Shown: positions 60,200 through 64,000 of the stretch, piece by piece
Layout of the letters: each line of letters starts with the position of its first letter
How positions within the stretch are numbered: the stretch's first letter is position 1
Source: Bacteroides sp. AN502(2024)
GTDB lineage: Bacteria; Bacteroidota; Bacteroidia; Bacteroidales; Bacteroidaceae
DNA: 64,000 nucleotides
Direction of reading: 5' to 3'
NCBI RefSeq assembly: GCF_041227145.1
Contig: NZ_JBGFSP010000003.1
Coordinates: 868,001 to 932,000 of the forward strand
Notes under the pieces: model-generated
The model's database searches: none
Seen by the model: only the letters and a program-made list of their open reading frames with translations
Told to the model about the DNA's origin: nothing
Translations under genes and position numbers: made by a program

Positions 60200-61189
60200 T
60201 CACCTCATCGGATGAATCACCTCCATCTTACAATCATCTCCCAGGTGATACCCACGAAGAAATTCATCTACTTTCAGACGTTTTTTACCGGGAAGCTGTA
60301 ACGAAAGAACAGACACAAATCCATCCGTTACAGCCACTTTCATGAATTTCTTCCCATCTGTCAGGATTGTTCCTGTGGCCAATGAATGTGATTCATACAC
60401 CTTCTCACTTTCAAATATCTTCACCACCACTGCTGTCTCTTCTTTAGAAGTAATCAGTTCACTCCAAGCAGCAGGATAAGGTGATAATCCACGGATAAAG
60501 TCGTATATCTTCTTCACCGGCTGATTCCAGTCAATCCGGCAAGTCTCTTTAAATATCTTTGGAGCCGGACGAAGTTCACCGACAACTGCCATCTCTTCTT
60601 GAGGAATCGTTTTTACCATTCCACTCAATATGGCATCCACCGTTTCAAGAACCAGTTTTCCTCCCAACATCATCAGCTTATCATGTACCACTTCCACATT
60701 ATCGGTATCTGCGATAGGCACGCGCACTTGCTGAATCACTTCTCCGGTGTCTATCTCATGTTTCAAAAAGAAAGTGGTAATCCCCGTTTCCGTATCACCG
60801 TTGATAACCGCCCAGTTGATAGGAGCAGCGCCACGATATTGAGGGAGCAAAGAAGCATGAAGATTAAACGTGCCCAATCGGGGCATATTCCATACCACTT
60901 CGGGCAACATACGGAAAGCAACTACAATTTGCAAGTCCGCCTTCCATCCACGCAACGCTTCTACAAAAGCCTCATCTTTCAATTTCTCCGGTTGAAGCAA
61001 CGGCAAGTTTTGTTCAAGCGCATATTGCTTTACAGGAGAATACTGAATCTTATGTCCGCGTCCGGCAGGCTTATCGGGCATAGTAATCACCCCCACCACA
61101 TTATAACCGCCTTCTACCAATTGACGCAGGGCCTCTACCGCAAAATCGGGAGTCCCCATATATACAATTCTTAAGTCTTCTTTTTTCAT
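60200..61189 (-). CDS. fmt: Methionyl-tRNA formyltransferase
   Basis: 329 residues. The N-terminal formyl-transfer domain has VYMGTPDFAVEALRQLVEGG, LPEVVWNMPRLGTFNLHASL and LLPQYRGAAPINWAVING with the catalytic Asn-His-Asp set. The C-terminal OB-type domain includes FIRGLSPYPAAW. It formylates initiator Met-tRNA. Confidence 0.96.
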   Translation of the reverse strand: MKKEDLRIVYMGTPDFAVEALRQLVEGGYNVVGVITMPDKPAGRGHKIQYSPVKQYALEQNLPLLQPEKLKDEAFVEALRGWKADLQIVVAFRMLPEVVWNMPRLGTFNLHASLLPQYRGAAPINWAVINGDTETGITTFFLKHEIDTGEVIQQVRVPIADTDNVEVVHDKLMMLGGKLVLETVDAILSGMVKTIPQEEMAVVGELRPAPKIFKETCRIDWNQPVKKIYDFIRGLSPYPAAWSELITSKEETAVVVKIFESEKVYESHSLATGTILTDGKKFMKVAVTDGFVSVLSLQLPGKKRLKVDEFLRGYHLGDDCKMEVIHPMR

Positions 61190-61240
61190 TAATTCGACAT
61201 GTTATCATTACTTAAGCACGAATGATTGCCCTTACGGTTG

Positions 61241-63034
61241 TTAATCTTCAGAGAAATGCACCAATACTTGCCGGTATGAATTAAATATCTTCGATTTAGA
61301 GACAAACCCCTGATATCGTCCTTCTTCATCCACTACCGGAAGATTCCAGGCTTTCGTCTCATCAAACGTCTGCATCACCTGTTCCATTCCATCCGTATTG
61401 AATATCTTGGCAGGGGCAGATGTCATCAATTTATTAACAGTGAAACGATGATAAAGTTCTTGCCGGAACATGATGTTACGAATGTCGTCGAGAAGTACGA
61501 CTCCCAGCAATTCACCCGTCCTCTTATCTGTCACCGGGAACACATTTCGATGAGAAGCAGCAATTGCTTTCACCAATTCGCCCAAATCCATTTCCGGATG
61601 CACAACAACGAAATCGTCCTCCACCACATTTTCCATTTTCATTAATGTCAATACGGCCTTATCCTTATGGTGCGTAATCAGCTCTCCCTTCTTGGCCAGA
61701 CGCATCGAATAGATGCTATGAGGCTCAAAAGCAATGATAGTCAGATATGAACTAACGGATACAATCATCAACGGAAGGAATAAATCATATCCACCGGTTA
61801 GTTCGGCTATCAGAAATACCCCTGTCAACGGAGCGTGCATGACGCCACTCATCACTCCCGCCATTCCCATCAACGCGAAATTCTTCTCCGGCAGATAAGC
61901 AGAGAAAGCAAAATCATTGCTGAAATGAGAGAAAACAAACCCGGCAATACACCCCAGATAAAGCGAAGGTGCAAAGATTCCACCACAGCCGCCGCCACCA
62001 TTCGTTGCACTGGAGGCAAATACTTTCAGCAAAATTATCAACATCAAATAAACCAGCAGCAGATTACCGTAACCGTAAAACATAGAATTGTTCATCACCG
62101 TATCCCACTCTGCCGCAGATGTTCCATTCAGCAAAAGCTCAATCGTATCATATCCTTCACCATAAAGAGGCGGGAAAAGGAAAATCAACACACTCAACAT
62201 CACACCACCGAAAGCCAGTTTCTTATAAGGGTTATTAAGTTTACCAAAGAGGCCTTCCACCGAATTCATGGCACGCGTAAAGTACAACGAAATCAGTCCG
62301 CAAAAGATTCCCAACAAGATAACAAAAGGAATACGTTCCAGTTCGAATGGCTGATCAAGATGAAACTTAAACATAGCTTCCGTACCGGTAGTAATATAAG
62401 ATACGGTAGCCGCGGTCACTGCAGAAATCAGCAACGGAAGCAAAGAATACATAGTCAGGTCAATCATCAGGACTTCCAATGTAAACACGAGCCCGGCAAT
62501 CGGAGCTTTGAAAATACCGGCAATGGCACCTGCCGCTCCACATCCCACGAGCAGCATCAGCGTGCGGTGTTCCATCTTGAAGACGCTACCCAAATTGGAA
62601 CCGATAGCTGAACCGGTCAGCACAATCGGCGCCTCCGCCCCGACCGATCCTCCAAATCCGATAGTGATGGCACTGGCGATAGTAGACGACCAGATATTAT
62701 GTCGTTTGATACGCCCCTGCCTGCGGGAAATGGCATATAGAATCTTGGTGACTCCATGACTGATGTCGTCCTTGACTATATTGCGCACAAACCAGCCTGC
62801 CAAAAAGATTCCGACTACCGGATATACCAAATACAGGTAGTTGGCTTGCGTCGCACTGAAATTATCGGTCAGGAAATTCTGTATCTGATGAATTAAGAAT
62901 TTCAATATTAATGCAGCAAACGCTGTAAAGATTCCCACAAGGAAACTTAATATCAGGATAAATTGCTTCTCCTTTATATTCGCTTCCCGCCATTTGATGC
63001 AACGCTGTAATAAACTAAGTTTTTCTTCTTTCAT
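61241..63034 (-). CDS. CLC-family chloride channel/transporter with CBS domains
   Basis: 597 residues. Membrane part about 25-430 with GFGGSVGAEAPIVLTG (selectivity segment with the gating Glu), GAAGAIAGIFKAPIAGLVF, GGGGCGGIFAPSLYLG and MAGVMSGVMHAPLTG. Residues about 450-590 are two CBS domains that may bind adenine nucleotides and regulate it. The intact Glu suggests an exchanger-like mechanism, but this is not decisive. It is immediately downstream of the next gene. Confidence 0.92.
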   Translation of the reverse strand: MKEEKLSLLQRCIKWREANIKEKQFILILSFLVGIFTAFAALILKFLIHQIQNFLTDNFSATQANYLYLVYPVVGIFLAGWFVRNIVKDDISHGVTKILYAISRRQGRIKRHNIWSSTIASAITIGFGGSVGAEAPIVLTGSAIGSNLGSVFKMEHRTLMLLVGCGAAGAIAGIFKAPIAGLVFTLEVLMIDLTMYSLLPLLISAVTAATVSYITTGTEAMFKFHLDQPFELERIPFVILLGIFCGLISLYFTRAMNSVEGLFGKLNNPYKKLAFGGVMLSVLIFLFPPLYGEGYDTIELLLNGTSAAEWDTVMNNSMFYGYGNLLLVYLMLIILLKVFASSATNGGGGCGGIFAPSLYLGCIAGFVFSHFSNDFAFSAYLPEKNFALMGMAGVMSGVMHAPLTGVFLIAELTGGYDLFLPLMIVSVSSYLTIIAFEPHSIYSMRLAKKGELITHHKDKAVLTLMKMENVVEDDFVVVHPEMDLGELVKAIAASHRNVFPVTDKRTGELLGVVLLDDIRNIMFRQELYHRFTVNKLMTSAPAKIFNTDGMEQVMQTFDETKAWNLPVVDEEGRYQGFVSKSKIFNSYRQVLVHFSED

Positions 63035-63598
63035 TTATTCGCGAATTATCTTTATCACTCCACCTTTTTCCAACTTAATAATACTTGAGGGTTTCGGCCG
63101 GCTCCTATCATCCTGACGAAAGCCAACGATATAATCTACCGCCGATTTGATTTCATCACTGATTTCACTAAAATTAGCCGCACCCGGCTGCCCGCTGACA
63201 TTCGCCGAAGTAGAAACAATCGCTTTGCGAAACTGTTGACAGAGTCGTTTGGAGAACTCTTCATTCGTCACCCGAATCCCCACACTGCCATCTTCGGCGA
63301 GCAAATTCGATGCTAAGTTACGCGCTCCGGAATAAATTATCGTCAACGGCTTGTCGGCAACTTCAATCAAATCCCATGCAACATCAGGCACCTCCTGTAC
63401 ATAAAAATCCACTTTAACCGGAGAGTCTACCAAAACCAGCATAGCCTTACTGTCAGCGCGTTTCTTGATCTCATACACGCGGCGTACAGCCTCTTCATTC
63501 GTCGCATCACAGCCTATACCCCATACGGTATCGGTGGGATAAAGGATCACCCCCCCTTCATTCATCACCTGACAGGCTTTTTTAATATCTTCTATCAT
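63035..63598 (-). CDS. L-threonylcarbamoyladenylate synthase (TsaC/YrdC/YwlC type)
   Basis: 187 residues. MNEGGVILYPTDTVWGIGCD, YEIKKRADSKAMLVLVDSPV, SVGIRVTNEEF and VSTSANVSGQPG are the YrdC-domain signatures. It makes threonylcarbamoyl-AMP for the t6A modification of tRNA. It is the short, single-domain version without a Sua5 extension. Its stop codon directly precedes the start of the CLC gene. Confidence 0.94.
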   Translation of the reverse strand: MIEDIKKACQVMNEGGVILYPTDTVWGIGCDATNEEAVRRVYEIKKRADSKAMLVLVDSPVKVDFYVQEVPDVAWDLIEVADKPLTIIYSGARNLASNLLAEDGSVGIRVTNEEFSKRLCQQFRKAIVSTSANVSGQPGAANFSEISDEIKSAVDYIVGFRQDDRSRPKPSSIIKLEKGGVIKIIRE

Positions 63599-63739
63599 TT
63601 CTCGATTAATTTCCGTTAAGAACGAATGGCAAAAATAACACTTTTATTCCATTTAGTGAAATCTATCCCAACGTTTTTAAGTCCACAGACACAAACATGA
63701 AGGAAAAGACAAGCTCTCCCACAGGTAAAAATGAAAATC

Positions 63740-63848
63740 CTCTTTCATCCTATCACCGTCGTCCTGAAACTCTTTATTCATCGCATCTACAGAGCGGTGA
63801 TAGGTTGTTATTAACCTATCACCTCATCTGTCACCTATCACCGCCTGT
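63740..63848 (-). repeat. Dispersed repeat with GCGGTGATAGGTT hairpin, copy 2 (inverted)
   Basis: On the minus strand it aligns with 38662-38796: AGGTGATAGGTTAATAACAA, CTCTGTAGATGCGATG, AATAAAGAGTTTCAGGACGA. The hairpin GCGGTGATAGGTT is at 63794-63806 with arm AACCTATCACCTC at 63813-63825 (one mismatch). Confidence 0.8.
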
Positions 63849-63910
63849 TTTTTTGAAGAAGTGTTTTGAGACATGAAAGCGTGGTTTCGCTCAATGTCAA
63901 GCGGAGTATA

Positions 63911-63998
63911 TAAATAGAGCCTCTATCGGGGTAAAACAGAGGCTCTATTTAGGTGAAACAGAGCCTCCGTTTGGGTGAAATGCAAGCTCCGTTTCACT
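63911..63998. repeat. Hairpin array beside the dispersed repeat
   Basis: AAATAGAGCCTCT / AGAGGCTCTATTT is a perfect 13-pair stem, followed by GTGAAACAGAGC ... GCTCCGTTTCAC. Relative to the dispersed repeat the array occupies the same place as the TAAAGC array at 38574, with unrelated stem sequences. Confidence 0.7.
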
Positions 63999-64000
63999 AA

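Noticed and set aside
1..64000. CRISPR array
   Set aside because: The tandem repeats seen are the coding LRR repeats at 15.5-16.1 kb and small hairpin arrays; none has regular repeats with unique spacers or cas genes.

Overview
The window is a gut Bacteroides chromosome, close to the B. thetaiotaomicron/B. ovatus group by gene content. The evidence is SusC/SusD pairs, GH92/GH97 enzymes, a hybrid two-component regulator, A/T-rich leaders without strong Shine-Dalgarno sites, and promoters of the Bacteroides type (-33 TTTG, -7 TAnnTTTG). No database search was possible; family names are recognised from motifs.

Layout. 1-1.74 kb: 3' end of aroB, an AraC-type regulator and tRNA-Pro(GGG). 1.74-17.39 kb: a 15.65-kb genomic island inserted in the 3' half of the tRNA gene. 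A 47-bp direct repeat (1692-1738 and 17346-17392) bounds it, and matching GTCAACC sites lie inside both ends. It carries a tyrosine integrase, a helicase-like operon, DUF3871 and RadC-like genes, and a row of small toxin-antitoxin-like modules: DUF4160/DUF2442, HEPN/MNT, YefM/YoeB, a polyvalent-type kinase, and an LRR lipoprotein followed by an RX4H HEPN-like protein. Nearly identical terminators separate the modules. I see no relaxase or conjugation gene. 17.4-19.2 kb: queA and a NUDIX hydrolase.

19.2-38.2 kb: a polysaccharide-utilisation locus read on the minus strand: SusC, SusD, a calpain-like protease lipoprotein, a DUF4302-like lipoprotein, two GH92, a BSP-family metallopeptidase, a GH92-GH43 fusion and a GH97. 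Mannosidases together with two peptidases suggest a mannosylated glycoprotein as target. One GH92 has Gln where the acid catalyst Glu is expected, which fits mannose-1-phosphodiester cleavage. Its hybrid regulator (48.5-52.5 kb) lies about 10 kb upstream of SusC and has a degenerate kinase core.

38.5-48.2 kb, between SusC and the regulator: a decayed GG-leader peptide (RiPP-like) cluster with a VKOR-family fragment, two thioredoxin-fold proteins, one intact and one broken precursor, a C39 ABC exporter truncated before its ATPase, a possible LanC-like fragment and two glycosyltransferases. Next to it is a DUF1016 nuclease cassette between 89-bp direct repeats. The promoter regions of SusC and of the peptide operon share the same motif with the same spacing, so one regulator may serve both. 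A 65-bp repeat flanks the whole block.

52.6-54.0 kb: an intact IS4-type element inserted upstream of the regulator, at the base of the glmM terminator. 54-63.6 kb: ordinary housekeeping genes on the minus strand (glmM, DUF4827 lipoprotein, DHH phosphoesterase, comEC, rpe, fmt, CLC channel, threonylcarbamoyl-AMP synthase). 63.7-64 kb: hairpin-rich dispersed repeats related to those at 38.6 kb.
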